DNA from: Ostrinia nubilalis
Lineage: Eukaryota > Arthropoda > Insecta > Lepidoptera > Crambidae
Assembly (NCBI RefSeq): GCF_963855985.1
Contig: NC_087092.1
Location: forward strand, 8,804,001-8,868,000
DNA: 64,000 bases
Reading direction: 5' to 3'
Each line of letters opens with the position of its first letter. The stretch's first letter is position 1. This document shows positions 38,501 through 49,734 of this stretch, piece after piece. The notes under the pieces are model-generated. The model had not been told where the DNA came from. It made no database searches and saw nothing but the letters and a program-made list of their open reading frames with translations. The translations under genes were made by a program, and so were the position numbers.

Positions 38501-41500
38501 ACTTCACAGTATTATTGTTTATAACCCAGAATAACATATAGGCTATAATTTATGACGATCTGTGACAAACGAAATTTCACGAGAGTGAAGCCGCGGGCAA
38601 AAGCTATCTTCAATAAATTAACTCCTAAAGTTATGAATCGGTATTGTAAACAACGTGTAACTTACATTTACTGTTGATTTTGGAGCGAAAGATGTATGGA
38701 CGCACAACGATGTCTTTTGCAGCACAAGAATCGACCGGCAAGCAAGGAATGCTGGGCCCCAGGAAAATGTATTTGGCGGTCCAGCCCGCGCCCGCCGCGC
38801 CGCCGCTGCTCGCGCCCGTCGCGCCGCAGCCGCTGCAGCCCATGCCGGTGCCCCAGCAGGTAATATATTACTACTAGCTTGCCGACCCACTTTCCATATA
38901 ATATTATAATTATCTCAGATTGTAAAATGTCTTTCCTAATGTCCTATTATTTACTTTATCGATATAGATCGGAAAGGGGAAATGATTTTTGTAAAATAAA
39001 AAAATGTTATTTGCTAAATTGCTCCATACAGTTGAGTTTCATTTACGATAACGCGTAACGTGGAACACAAATCAGTGTGCCTTCCGTAAATTATAAACTG
39101 AAAAGCCTGATCGACAAAAACATTACTTATGTAATGAATTAAAGACTGCTATATTTTTACACTTATTTCCGAGTATAATATTACAGTGTTAAGTCGTCTA
39201 ATTAGCGCGCGAGCGTTGAACGTTACTTGATTTTACGTCACAACAAACGCACATTAAAGGTCATTTCTCCTTTATATTTAGGGACAAGAATTTACACATA
39301 GATAGCAATGTTAGTTTATATCTAGGTAGAATTTAGAGGGTACTAGACACCGATTGTATTTTATTTTATAACACAAAATTGTGATATTACCAATATTATT
39401 GATTATTCATCATTTCCGTATAAAAGTAAAGATATTTTCCTAGTATATTCAATAAGACTAGTGGTGTCACGTACCCTTCATTGTACACGTTAGTAGAATA
39501 GAGACCATAAAGGATTATCTATATTCTACAAACTATTAGGTACATAATACTTTACACACCATAGTGCCGGGAACCGAACCGCGCCTTATAGACGCTTCTG
39601 GTATCCTTCCGTTTGGCCAAATTACTTTTCGCCAAATTTCACTTCGCAAACAACTTATCGCCAAAGTTTCATTTCCCAAATGAACTTTTAGCAACTGTAC
39701 TTTTCGCAACTGATTCATTTGGTCAAATTATCATTTGGCCAAATTTTACTTGGCAAATGTTTATATAGCAAATGTTTTATGTTGCCAAATATTATATCCC
39801 AAATAATTTGTTTGGTCAAATTGACACTTCACATACTTACCCACCGTTACCCACAAATCAAAGCATAAGGCACATGATCATGGTTTTCACAATAATTTTA
39901 TGTAAAACATTGCAGAAAATAGTATGGTTGCAAAAAGTAGGTATTGCAGAAAATAGTAGGTTAGGTTAGGTTAGAACAGTGACCCTTAATGCGCGAAGGC
40001 GAGCGAAGCGTGCCGCGGCAGCGGCCGCCGAGCGCTAGAATCACCTCTATTGTTAATGAATCATTTGGAAATTTCGATACAAAGAATGAAATAAGGAAAT
40101 TAATGTAGAACAAATTTTATATTAACTCCCCACTAAACAAAATAATAACCATAAGCTAATTTGTATACCATTCTATGCACCAATCAAATTATTTTGTAAA
40201 TAGTTTATCGTGAAATATTTTTGCCTAATGAAACATTTGGCAAACCATACTTTGCCAAACAATAATTTGCTAAACAATAATATGCCAAAAAAAACATTTG
40301 CGAATTAAAAGTTTGCAATAAGTTGCTTTGCCAAATGAGAATTTGCCAAATGAAAATTTGCGAAACGTTGTTTGCGATGTGATAATTTGGGAAACGTTTT
40401 TTGGCCAAACATTAGTAATCCAGACGCTTCTGTAATAAACACCATTGCAGCATAACGCTGGTGGGTGACAACCAACCAAGGGCTTTTTCGACCTATGGTC
40501 CCGCACTATCGTGTTTACAACTAAAGTAACTATGATTAGCTGGCTAATCTGCAGTATTTATGTTATTATTTTATGTAAGAATCAATGATTTACCAGCTAA
40601 TTTAAAGATGTCAAGATTCCTTCTAGGTATGCAAGTACTCTTTATTTTATGATCGTTTGTTCTCAATCCTTTTGATTAAAGTAAAATGATACGCTTCTAC
40701 ATGATCGTTCCTTTTAGTCAAACCGACGCTGTATAATATCTCCGTTTTTAACTGACTTCAAAATAGGTGAAATTCAGTTACGAAACAGATCACTCTATTA
40801 TCATAGATGAAACTATTTACGGTAACCTAAATTCGTGAAAATATTATTTTGTGAATAAATTCATTACCACTCTAGCTTTGATAATAAATCCATAAATTAG
40901 ATTTTAAAAAGACAAAAAAGCATATCATTTATCTTTACAAAAGGATTATTACTCGGTCTGATAGTTATAAAAATTGGATAGAATAATATTTGCGCAAAAC
41001 TGCAAATATACACCTGTAGTGCAAAATAACTATAACGTCATTAAAATTAATTTAGTTAAATATTTAAATAATGTAAATTAAACCAAAGATTAAGTACTTG
41101 TGTAAATTATTTAGAACATAATAGTGTGTATTAATGTGACTTTCATACAATATTGGTTTATTTATTTATACTAAATACGTAAGTAATAAAAGTAACAGTA
41201 AATAAGCATAACTATTGGCACACGGGCTATGTTTTTATAACATATTGGGAAGATTATTTTCTAAAGTGAAACCTAGAGGCTTCTTTAAATAATTTTATTC
41301 ATTATAATGTTTTAAATAATTAGCATTTCAATCAAATAGCGCCTATAATACACGCATTTTGTATATGACATAATATATATTAATTATTTAGTTCCTAATA
41401 TTTTTTAATTAATGCTTTAAGTGGTTTTTTTCCTTATAAATGGTGATATATTTTGTATATTACTTTCAGCTAATTGAATGATGATGTCACTTAACTTTCA

Positions 41501-44500
41501 CTGTTTCGAGTAAATAAGTGATCTATATGATTTATTTCTATTCAATTAATAAAATCTATATGTCTTCCTTATTCAAAGCCGTGGAAGTTACTAGGATTTA
41601 ACCCTTACTGGCCTGTAACTAAATTCAATATGTTATGTGTAGCATTATGGTATTTGTAGAATCGTCCATTTTACATATTGACTTAATATTTAGCCATAGG
41701 GTATGTAACGAATCCAAATTTAAAGAAAAAATAATAGCTGACACTTTTACTTAAAAGACAAGGTACCTCTTATTTATTTCAGGTATTCTTTAAGGAACTT
41801 TTGAAGGAACCGAGAAACTCGTACAATTTTGTAAAATGGGTGCTTTTACAAAGACTTGATATTTAGCTTAAAATATAGTTTTAATGGTCAAATTTACTTA
41901 CTTTTTGACTACCGATACATAAATTGCTCATACACCACCTGTTAACAACTGTGTAACTGTTTATAACAAACTAAAGCGTCGTAACTCGTAATTTATAATT
42001 GAATCGTGCAATATAAACTAGAATAAAAAAATATTATCAATATTGACTTTTATTTCACCATTCCTGTTTATTTATGTAATTTTATTTTCATTTCATATTT
42101 TTCTTACAAACGTTTTGTGGGGGTGTATGGGCAATTATTTCTCTTAAATAATATAAGTATGAGGACAAAATAATGTAATAATTACGTACATAATTATTCA
42201 GTACATAAGAATATCGTATATGTTATGTCACCACCTACATACTGATATATTCCCACAAACGATTATCTTCTCATTTTCATTTTTGTTTTTTTTTTTACTC
42301 TTATTTTGACTTATTTTTAGTTTTCATTGAATTTAATTATTACATTATAAGCGTCATATAAAGGATCGGTATAGTAAGTAAATGCGGAACATAATCCAGA
42401 ACATTTATTTTGACACATTGGGTGTCTCTTTTTCTATTTTAGGACGTTAGTGATGAAGATCAAAGCAAACGACAGCCTCTTTTGAACGGTGAAGAAAATG
42501 TCGCCGAAGCGGCTAGTCATAAAGAGGCCACCCCGTCTAAACCTGAAGATATTAAGGAAAATAACACTAAAACCGATATCGTGAATTCCAATCAGGAAGG
42601 AGTTCAAAGTAACAAGTTCGTACTCACGCCTGACTACATACAGCAAAGTACGTATGAAAAAACAAATTATTTTCATTCGTTAACTTTTATACACGTGTTC
42701 ACGTTCATCTCTCTCAATTTCAGCCATCAAAAGCGTACTGAAACAGGACAATCTGAATCCTGAAATAGAAGAGAAGCTTCTGCAACAGCTCCGATACCAC
42801 GAGAAACGCAACAAACCCGAACAGGTCGAGAAAGAGCCTCGGGCCGTGGCCGTCGTGGCCCGCTCGCCGTCGCCGCCGCCGCGCCGCCGCCCCACCTCCT
42901 CCCGCAACGACGACGACGACGAGTGGGTGGACAGCAGCCCGCGCAAGCGAGGCCGCGCGCGCCCGCCCACGCCGCCGCCGCCGCCGCGCCCGCCGCCGCG
43001 CGCCGCGCCGCCGCCGCCCAGCGCGCCGCCGCCCGCGCCCGCGCCGCCGCCCGCCGCCGCGCCGCCGCCGCCCGTCTCCGCGCAGGAGGAACGCCGTCGT
43101 GCCGTTTCCACTCACTCTAGATTACAAATGTTACTCTTCAAACACAAAGAAATGCTCAAGAAAGATATCATTAAGAAAAGAGGACTTCTCGAAAAAGAAC
43201 TTGGTGTTGAAATTCAGGTAGTATTTTCACCTATTAGTATAGTGTTACCGTTAGTGGTAGTGTTGTATTCGCTTTGCGGAATATTGTTATGTGTGATTGA
43301 TTATTGTTCTAGTGACTGAAGTGTAACTGAATTGTAACGATGACACCGATAAGATAAATTTATTTTTTAGCTCGATGTATTTTTGTAATGTTTACAGCAA
43401 AATTTTTGTGGAAGATACAATTAGACGTTTTCAGAAATCAACATTTTTGCAGTTGTAATCTGTTGAATATCGAGATTCAACTATAGTAATGTACAGTCTG
43501 AATGACAAAAATTTTGTATAATGCGATAGAAGCAATTTATCCCAGTGTAGTATTATAATTTGTTACAGATGTACTAGTAAACTAACCATTTTCAGCCATG
43601 CCAATTTATTGGATTTCTACAGTTCAATACAGTAGTAAAATACCAAGCACAATATTTCCACGACGATTACAATAAATGAAAGCACATTCATATCTGAAAA
43701 TGTGACACATTGAAACCAATTAATGGAATGCTGAAATCTACAAGATTATTTTTTATATTAATACTATGTAATTATAATTAAAACGATATTTACATTTGTA
43801 AAACATCAGATTATATAGAAGTGTATGGGGAACTCTGCACGCGACTTTAACTAATACTTAGCAGGCTTTTCAATTACATATTGGTCTGCTTCTATTACAG
43901 AAAGAGTTATCGGCTGAACTAGCTCTTCGAACTCGAGCCGAGAGGAGTAAACAAGAAGAAGTGCGCACGGGTAAGCGGCGCACCGCGTCCAGTAGCGCAC
44001 GCGACTCCACTCCTAAAGCAAACAAACGGTCTCTGAAGAAAGAGAAACTGCTTTGTATTTGCCGTACTCCTTATGACAATACCAAGTAAGTAGATATTAG
44101 TTAGCGGTTTCAAAAGAGGATTTTCACTTTAATATTGGCGAGAAATCTGATTATCTCTTTCAATGCTCTTATAAATAATTGTACTTTTTCTTTTAGGTTT
44201 TATGTTGGTTGTGAGCATTGCAGCAACTGGTTCCACGGTGATTGTGTCGGGGTGACAGAAGAAATGAGTAAGACTATGGAAGAATACGTTTGTCCAGATT
44301 GCCGAAGAGCGGAAGAAACACAGGAATTGTATTGTCTCTGCCGGCAACCGTACGATAATTCACAGTAAGTATATTAGGAATATGAGCTGCACCTTCGATT
44401 TACATTGCGATGATAAAGTATCTATAGTTGTTTCAACCACATCATTATTTATTTCAGGTTTTACATTTGTTGTGACCGATGTCAGGACTGGTTTCATGGT

Positions 44501-45274
44501 CGATGCGTTGGAATTTTACAATCGGAGGCTGACAATATTGACGAATATATTTGTCCTAATTGTCAAAAAAACAATTCAGTTAATTTTGCAAATATGAAAG
44601 AACTTACACCCAAAGACTTTGAAAATCTAAAGAGGCTTGTGAAACAAATACAGCTGCATAAAAATGCGTGGCCTTTTATGGAGCCTGTCGACCCGAGAGA
44701 AGCGCCTACTTATTATAAAGTAATCAAGGAACCTATGGGTAAGAATTTTTAAATAAGATTATTTAAAGTTTATTATTTTCTTTACTGAAATTGTATCAAA
44801 TGCACTAATATAATAAATGCATTCAAAATAGAGTGTGCTCTTTATACCTTCGTAGTTATTTAAAGTACAAAATAATTACAAATTTAAAGATTTTTTTATA
44901 TATTATAATAAATAATTTATTTCATAATATAAAAAGGTTTACAATAATTAAAATATTGACCAAACTTCCTTTTAGGTAAAAATATACCTGTGCCAGGAAG
45001 GTGATATATTAAGTACTAATGCCAGTTATCATAATAAAATCATGTACATTTATTTGTTTTCTTTTCAGATTTACAAACAGTGGAAAGAAAAGTTAATGAA
45101 CAGACTTACAGTACGTTAAGTGAATTTATTGGTGATATGACTAAAATATTTGATAATTGTCGATATTTTAACCCTAAAGACTCTGAATTCTATCGTTGTG
45201 CGGACGGTCTTGAAGCGTTTTTTGCACAAAAAATTAAATATTTTCGTGAAAAATTATTCGAATCTACTCAATGA
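28500..45274 (+). CDS. E(bx): NURF301/BPTF, large subunit of the NURF chromatin remodeller
   Basis: Scaffold subunit of the ISWI-containing NURF complex, which slides nucleosomes and reads H3K4me3 and acetylated H4. Exons: 28500-29520, 31525-31807, 31958-32415, 32526-32753, 32830-33002, 33126-33323, 33437-33680, 33800-35616, 36052-36262, 36607-37679, 37766-37880, 38723-38859, 42443-42647, 42724-43217, 43901-44085, 44197-44364, 44458-44738, 45069-45274. Their summed length is 7497, exactly 2499 codons, with no internal stop. The start is ATG at 28500 or 28503 ([14 protein letters not shown], an AT-hook-like motif). Domain order AT hook, DDT, PHD, conserved HGQWGWLW block, Gln-rich region, PHD, PHD, bromodomain is that of insect Nurf301 (about 2670 aa). 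Donors after 36262 (GTTCGA) and 37880 (GTTGGT) are weak. Introns carry several transposons. Confidence 0.95.
29521..31524. other. E(bx) intron 1
   Basis: AT-rich 2.0 kb intron holding the piggyBac-like element at 29926-30509. The remainder shows no feature. Confidence 0.55.
29926..30509. mobile_element. 584-bp piggyBac-like MITE
   Basis: TTAA on both sides (29922-29925, 30510-30513) and inverted ends CACTGCAGTACACGCGC and GCGCGTGTACTCTAGTG (15 of 17 matching). TTAA duplication is the hallmark of piggyBac. No coding capacity. Confidence 0.8.
31525..31807 (+). CDS. E(bx): E(bx) exon 2: first PHD finger
   Basis: Zinc-binding pattern C-x2-C (CRVC), C-x2-C (CCETC), H (YHLEC) and C-x2-C (CALC) spans about residues 347-390. 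The block after it, [20 protein letters not shown], is highly conserved in BPTF proteins. Exon ends in phase 2. Confidence 0.93.
31958..33680 (+). CDS. E(bx): E(bx) exons 3-7: conserved middle block
   Basis: Five exons with short introns. Exon 3 is charged (EEL, many Asp and Glu). Exon 4 carries [20 protein letters not shown], exon 6 [12 protein letters not shown] and exon 7 [18 protein letters not shown], all family signatures of the region following the DDT domain. Specific partner contacts of these parts are not deduced here. Confidence 0.9.
33800..35616 (+). CDS. E(bx): E(bx) exon 8: long linker with conserved C-terminal part
   Basis: The largest exon (605 codons). The first two-thirds are Lys/Glu/Ser-rich and probably disordered. 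The end is strongly conserved: [50 protein letters not shown]. Ends in phase 0. Confidence 0.92.
35685..35898. mobile_element. 214-bp hAT MITE in E(bx) intron
   Basis: Ends CAGTGTTTTTCAACC and GACCCCAAAACACTG are hAT-type inverted repeats. A perfect 8-bp target duplication AACTAAAT lies at 35677-35684 and 35899-35906. Non-autonomous. Confidence 0.9.
35932..36000 (+). repeat. Short lepidopteran LINE/SINE tail
   Basis: GGAGGCCCATAGTCCAGCAG..TGGACTG..GATGATGATGA resembles the 3' tail of RTE-type LINEs and ends just before the E(bx) exon at 36052. Confidence 0.5.
36052..38859 (+). CDS. E(bx): E(bx) exons 9-12: Gln-rich transactivation-like region
   Basis: Exon 9 ([14 protein letters not shown]) is GC-rich and Arg/Ala-rich. 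Exon 10 contains [20 protein letters not shown], Gln/Val repeats and Pro/Ala-rich tracts, then [20 protein letters not shown]. Exons 11-12 hold [20 protein letters not shown] and MYLAVQP. Gln-rich parts in fly Nurf301 are thought to contact transcription factors. Large open frames on the opposite strand here are by-products of GC bias. Confidence 0.9.
38001..38348. mobile_element. MITE with CAGGGTTCGAAA ends, hAT-like
   Basis: Left CAGGGTTCGAAATTATCAAG pairs with right TTATCCTTTCGAACCCTG. The inside is full of ATTATCxxGATAATTATC palindromes. Flanking octamers AATACAGG and AATATATG match at 6 of 8 positions, a possible decayed hAT duplication. In E(bx) intron 37881-38722. Confidence 0.6.
38409..38607 (+). 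repeat. Lepidopteran Helitron-like interspersed repeat
   Basis: CTACTTAATATTAAAAATGCGAAAGTTTGTG..GTTACTC..ACTACTGAACGGATTTTGATGAAACTT..GAAGCCGCGGGCAAAAGCTA type sequence, very common in Lepidoptera (recalled). No coding potential. Confidence 0.55.
39601..40421. mobile_element. Foldback-like element with arms of short tandem units
   Basis: Flanked by the 11-bp direct repeat AGACGCTTCTG (39590-39600 and 40422-40432). The left arm, about 39610-39830, is a run of some 13 degenerate 15-18-bp units around GGCCAAATTNNACTT. The right arm, about 40225-40410, holds similar units in the opposite sense (AATTTGCCAAATGA). The outer ends GTATCC..GTTTGGCCAA and TTGGCCAAAC..AGTAATCC are imperfect inverted repeats. 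No open frame of note lies between. The pattern resembles Drosophila FB and Galileo elements. Confidence 0.7.
39957..39974 (+). repeat. Interstitial insect telomere repeat (TTAGG)
   Basis: TAGGTTAGGTTAGGTTAG, about 3.5 units of the insect telomere motif, inside the foldback element. Confidence 0.75.
42443..43217 (+). CDS. E(bx): E(bx) exons 13-14: linker with poly-Pro tract
   Basis: Exon 13 ends [10 protein letters not shown] and exon 14 starts [20 protein letters not shown], a conserved family block. A GC-rich stretch (about 42960-43080) encodes mainly Pro and Ala with few other residues. It is followed by [20 protein letters not shown], a conserved basic helix. Confidence 0.9.
43218..43900. 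other. E(bx) intron, nothing recognised
   Basis: AT-rich, ends with acceptor TCTATTACAG. Confidence 0.5.
43901..45274 (+). CDS. E(bx): E(bx) exons 15-18: PHD-PHD-bromodomain end
   Basis: Two closely spaced PHD fingers ([20 protein letters not shown] and [20 protein letters not shown], each with DWFHG or NWFHG) at about residues 2266-2375. The last PHD keeps the aromatic residues (YC, PYD, FYIC, DWF) known in BPTF to cage H3K4me3. The bromodomain at about 2384-2495 keeps [18 protein letters not shown] and the acetyl-lysine-binding Asn in CRYFNPKDS. Stop TGA at 45272-45274. Confidence 0.95.
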
Positions 45275-45699
45275 TAAGTGCCAGTGTATAGTGTCTATGT
45301 GAGAATAATTATGTGATTGAATCAAGTTTTCGGGACAATGATGATAGGAAATGAAATAGCCGAGGTTTTGTTCTAAATGATCTGTTACAACTGTAAATTG
45401 TAAACGATGTGATGAAATTTACAAAGAATTTTAATTTATGTAAAATATTACTAAGTTTCTATCTATCAAGATGTCAGACCTTAGACCATGTCAAGTATTT
45501 ATTGTATTTATTACATGTTTGCATTCTTGTCCCATTTTAAGGCTGACTGTCTATCATTAGATACAGATTAAACTCCAAACAAAATAATTTATAAATGTAT
45601 ACTTGCAGTTTGTGAAATATTATGTTAGCTAATGTAACTTAGCGAGTTTAGTTGTTATAATAGTGCTTAGCATAAGATAAAAACTATTTGTATGTAAGT

Positions 45700-45705
45700 A
45701 ATAAA
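45700..45705 (+). terminator. E(bx): Candidate poly(A) signal of E(bx)
   Basis: AATAAA about 430 bases beyond the stop codon in an AT-rich 3' UTR. Confidence 0.5.
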
Positions 45706-45888
45706 TTTTTAATATACATCTCGATGATGCTTATATACGTTTTTGTGGTAAAATATGAAGATGTGAGATGGACGCCCATGGCAGTGTGGTGCGTCGCTGC
45801 GGCCGCGATATGCCTGTTTGTTGTCGGCTTCCAACTTGCATCACCTGTGCCCTTTCTCCTAATATTGATCATCTCCGTTGTCTATTAA

Positions 45889-47033
45889 CCCTTTAACGCA
45901 CACCCTAACTTTTTTTTGAATTCGCCATATTTCTAAGTGGATATATATTCTATAGCGTTATTTATAACAACATGTATTAATAAAATTATCAGAAACTAGA
46001 TATTTTACGAGAAAATACAAAAAAACTAGTGGTCAGTATACTGACCATTGACCGTTCTGCATCACTAAAATCACCAATATTCATGTGAAATCACTGGCCA
46101 GTAAACTGGACACTTATAAAAAAAACCGGTTATTTTTGTGTAAATTACATATTAAACTAAATAAAATAATTGCGTATTTAGTTATCTCTTTAATTAGGCT
46201 AAAAACATAATATTCAACAAAGTATCAAATAAAATGATTGTATTTCTTTTTCTGAGCCAAAAATAACATGAAAAAAAACAAAATTAAAAGTTTTGTCAAC
46301 TAAAGTAAACATTATATAATAATTTAGAGACAATATTATGTTATAAAATAAAAAAACGTGAATGAAAACTCAATAAACCCAGGATTATTATATACATTAT
46401 CCACAAATATACATAATTTTGTATGAAAAAATACCTAAACAGTTATAATAATGGGGTATAACTACCGAACCCGTATATTTGGGCTTATTATGTTATTGTA
46501 TTATAAAAATTAATAATATACTCAGTATAAAACGATATAATTTGTGTGTAAAAATCAAAACATATAAATATGAGACCACCTCAAATTCACATGTGTAATT
46601 TCTACACAAGGCTTTTTCAACACACTAGTCTGTTTTTAATTGCAAAAATAACATGTTTATTTTACGGTTTTCGACTATATTTTCACGTGATGATAAAGTA
46701 TATACTATAACATTATTATTTTACTCATCTTCTTTACGAAGATATGTTTTTACATTGAACTACACTCGGAAATATGTATCGTCTGCTTGCAATGGCAGCA
46801 AATACTAGTACGGGTGTGCACAGTGGCCAGTTGACAGGCCACCTTAAAAAAGAGCGCGAATTTTTGATTGCGTGCGACGTCCTTGAGCGCTGGCTCGTTT
46901 CTAGGCCAGCGTGCTTTATTGGCTATCGTTTATGATCATAAGGTTCGACATTGTTACAAAAATCATTGAATTATCGGCCGTAAAGTGACTGTCCAGTTTA
47001 TTGGCCACTTTGTATGGGCCGTCCTATAAAGGG
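45889..47033. mobile_element. 1.1-kb piggyBac-like non-autonomous element
   Basis: TTAA on both sides (45885-45888, 47034-47037) with inverted tips CCCTTTA and TAAAGGG. Near both ends are copies of GGCCAGT/ACTGGCC-type motifs (CACTGGCCAGTAAACTGGAC left; GTCCAGTTTATTGGCCACTT right) in inverted relation. No transposase frame. Confidence 0.75.
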
Positions 47034-47037
47034 TTAA

Positions 47038-47995
47038 ATAAGTGGGTTCAGCCCTTTCTCCTATTGAAGTGAATGTATGAAAATATTTTTTTGCTCATGT
47101 TTGTTAGCAATAACGGAGTGCAGTATAAAGCAACTGGAATAATCCCCAAGCAATAACGGCTACTTTTACTTTTCTGTGTTGTTTCTGTAGCCGTATTAGA
47201 ACACTTGAGCTTGTTACATGAATCAGCTTCAATTTAATTTTTAATTCAGCCGAACTTAGTTGCTGACGTAGTAGTACCTGTGGTAGTACCTCTAATAATT
47301 TCCATATTACATGGACGATGAGCCGTTAAAAGTAATGAGAATCATTTAACCCGTGTAATCCCTTAAATCGTTTGCGCACTTGTCTTTTTTCTCGCAAGTT
47401 TCCATTCGCGCTAGTGTCCGTGCGCACAAATCGCACCCTTCCTGGAATAAGTACGCAAGTGAAAAATGCCAACTTTTCAGGAGCGTAAAAAAACTGTCCT
47501 AAAAATTTATTACCATTATTAAAAATATGTGTTATACATCAAAAGATAGCTAAAAATGTCTGTGAGGGGCCTATGTATTTATATTTAAAATACACTTAAT
47601 AGGTTTTGAGAAAAACTTAAAAAAGAGCGTTGCGTACTTATTCCGCGAAACATATTTAACACCTTGTTGTTGTAATTATGAATATTGCATTGTTGACATG
47701 TAAAGGAATACATGCTGTTTGGTATTATTGCAGATAACCACTTATTGGCGTTCAGATTTAGTCGTGCATTCAACGTGTAAGTGTAGTTTACGTAGTTTTT
47801 CCTCGAGCTATTCGTATCGAAATAAATTCGTAAAAAGGATAACGTACTTTTACCTTGTGAAAAATTACATAACTTATGGTTGTATTTAAAATTATAGCTT
47901 TATTCAAAATCAAAAAGTTACAATATTTTTGCATAACTATATTATAATTTTCGAAAATTGCATTTTTAGGGAGAGACGAGCTATCAAAAGGACTA
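47038..47995. other. Intergenic, nothing recognised
   Basis: AT-rich DNA; only short chance open frames. Confidence 0.5.
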
Positions 47996-48113
47996 ATGCC
48001 CGTTTTCACCATCAATCCCTAATTTGTAAGTGACTTCTATGGTGATACATAACAGGAATTTTGTTTTTATAGGGGTCACTTAAAAATTTGGGATTAATGG
48101 TGAAAACGGGCAT
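47996..48113. mobile_element. 118-bp MITE with 30-bp inverted ends
   Basis: ATGCCCGTTTTCACCATCAA on the left matches the complement of TTGGGATTAATGGTGAAAACGGGCAT on the right, continuing into an inner GTAAGTGAC/GTCACTTA pair. Almost a full hairpin. Confidence 0.8.
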
Positions 48114-48384
48114 AAAACTCATTTATTTTTGCAAGTAGGCTTTTATAAAGCACTTTTATAGTTTTACACCCAACCACTGCTTCAGGACATTTTTTTTACG
48201 GAAGCGGTAGATAGATATTTTGTAAAGTTACCATTTAAAACAGAAAATCCACAATCACCATTTGCAGACACCAAACCGAGGAATGAACTGCCGTTTGCAG
48301 TATTTGCGGACCAATACGACCTAAAACCTTTAAGAGCAGACTCTAATACTTTAAAGACAATCAACGCACCTGTAACTCACCGAG

Positions 48385-48475
48385 GAGCGGGTGTCTATGG
48401 GCGGCGGGTAAACAATTACCATCAGGTGATTCGTCTGCTCGTTTGCCTCCTTTCCTTAAAAACCCAGAAACATAA
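48385..48475 (+). repeat. LINE-tail-like lepidopteran repeat
   Basis: GCGGGTGTCTATGGGCGGCG followed by TTACCATCAGGTGATTCGTC and TGCTCGTTTGCC is a familiar 3' tail of lepidopteran LINEs (recalled). No coding part is left. Confidence 0.55.
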
Positions 48476-49070
48476 CCACTCAGGTCCGTTCAATTAGAAA
48501 GGAAGTTACAGAAATCACTAGACCTAAAAAAAGATTAACGAACACACAGATTTTTTTTATTAAAAAAGATACCTACCTGAAAAAGAAAAAGAAACAAGAC
48601 TGACAGTATTACCTCATCATGCGGTCGTCTGGAATAATACGGAGACAACTCGCGCACGATTATAATATTTGATGCTTTGTGTTAAGGTTCGATTTATATT
48701 TCACTGAATAACGAACTGCTTGTAGGTTCCCAGCTGCAAGAAAACCCGAGAAATATTATAATGAGATGAAACGTGTTTGCTTCATAGATGACATTATGAA
48801 GATGGTCTTCAAATTTATGTGACAAAAAATGATTCGGATTACCGGAGTACCGATTTCTATAAAATAATAAAACAATATTTTTATATCAACAACCTTTTAT
48901 CAGGAGTGGACTGGTCAATTGAAGCTATAATGCTATAATTTAATGAGAACTTACAGAGCAGATAATAATACATCTGATGTGACCATCCACCAGGTTACAC
49001 TTCAGAGAATGTGCGAAGGAGTTACTCGACCTAATTCCACCAGCCCCCTTCCATCATCAGACGCTGGTTA

Positions 49071-49290
49071 ACGTATCATTCCTACATTGTCGACATTCCA
49101 CCAGCTTGCACTAAGCGTTTCGATAAACTCTTTTATAATGCGAACAGGTCGCTGCCTGCTGCTGTCTCTCCTGAGCACTATACCGGACCTTATAGGCACT
49201 TACAGGTAGATATCTATCATCTTATACTGCATCTCACTTAACATCACATGCAATTGCGGTCAAATACCTTTTGCTACCTAGTTCTGCGTT
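49071..49290 (+). pseudogene. LINE reverse-transcriptase C-terminal remnant and tail
   Basis: One frame reads YHSYIVDIPPACTKRF and SLPAAVSPEHYTG, as in the C terminus of lepidopteran jockey/CR1-type LINEs, followed by the tail TGCATCTCACTTAACATCAC..GCGGTCAAA. Short and broken. Confidence 0.5.
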
Positions 49291-49734
49291 GAGTTTATGA
49301 AGTCAATAGAAGACAACAAAATATAAGCTAGTGCCAAAGTAGTTTTATGAACCTTGATGGAACAGTCCAAGCATTGGGTATTGAATGGAATTTGAGCACA
49401 GATTTCAATGCAATGTGAATGTACCACAAAAAAACCAACCATGAAACGTAACATTTTGTCTTATACATCTGATCAAACTTTTTGATCCCCTTGGCTGGAG
49501 CTTAGCGTTAAGTACAGTCATGGCTAAGATTCTAATGGAAATAGAATAGAAAGTATTTATTTGTTTCAAAACAATAACTTTGGCTGATAAAAAAACTAGT
49601 AAGGATGGAAAGATAAGTAACTCATTAGAAAAAGATTGCATTAAGATACGGCAGGATTTGATTCACATTGACAAAATACAGATATAGGTTCGTATACTAT
49701 CTATGTATAGATACAGAGAAAAAATACATCATCA

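Larger units (their letters stand above)
38860..42442. other. E(bx) longest intron (3.6 kb)
   Basis: Contains the foldback element at 39601-40421 and, inside it, short TTAGG repeats. The part 40433-42442 is AT-rich without recognised features. Confidence 0.55.

Noticed and set aside
42680..43115. Two overlapping - strand open frames of 131-143 codons
   Set aside because: Antisense of the poly-Pro exon of E(bx), low-complexity Gly/Arg text with no domain.
45688..45888. 66-codon open frame with two hydrophobic stretches (WTPMAVWCVAAAAICLF)
   Set aside because: It lies right behind the E(bx) poly(A) signal and stops at the edge of a piggyBac-like element. I know no family for it and see no promoter. 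Its GC-rich part is odd, but support is too thin for a gene call.
47788..48015. 75-codon - strand open frame
   Set aside because: It overlaps a MITE end and AT-rich DNA; no similarity or codon bias.
48182..48364. 60-codon - strand open frame with ASANTANG-like text
   Set aside because: Faintly like lepidopteran repeat-encoded text, but too short and without recognisable domain.
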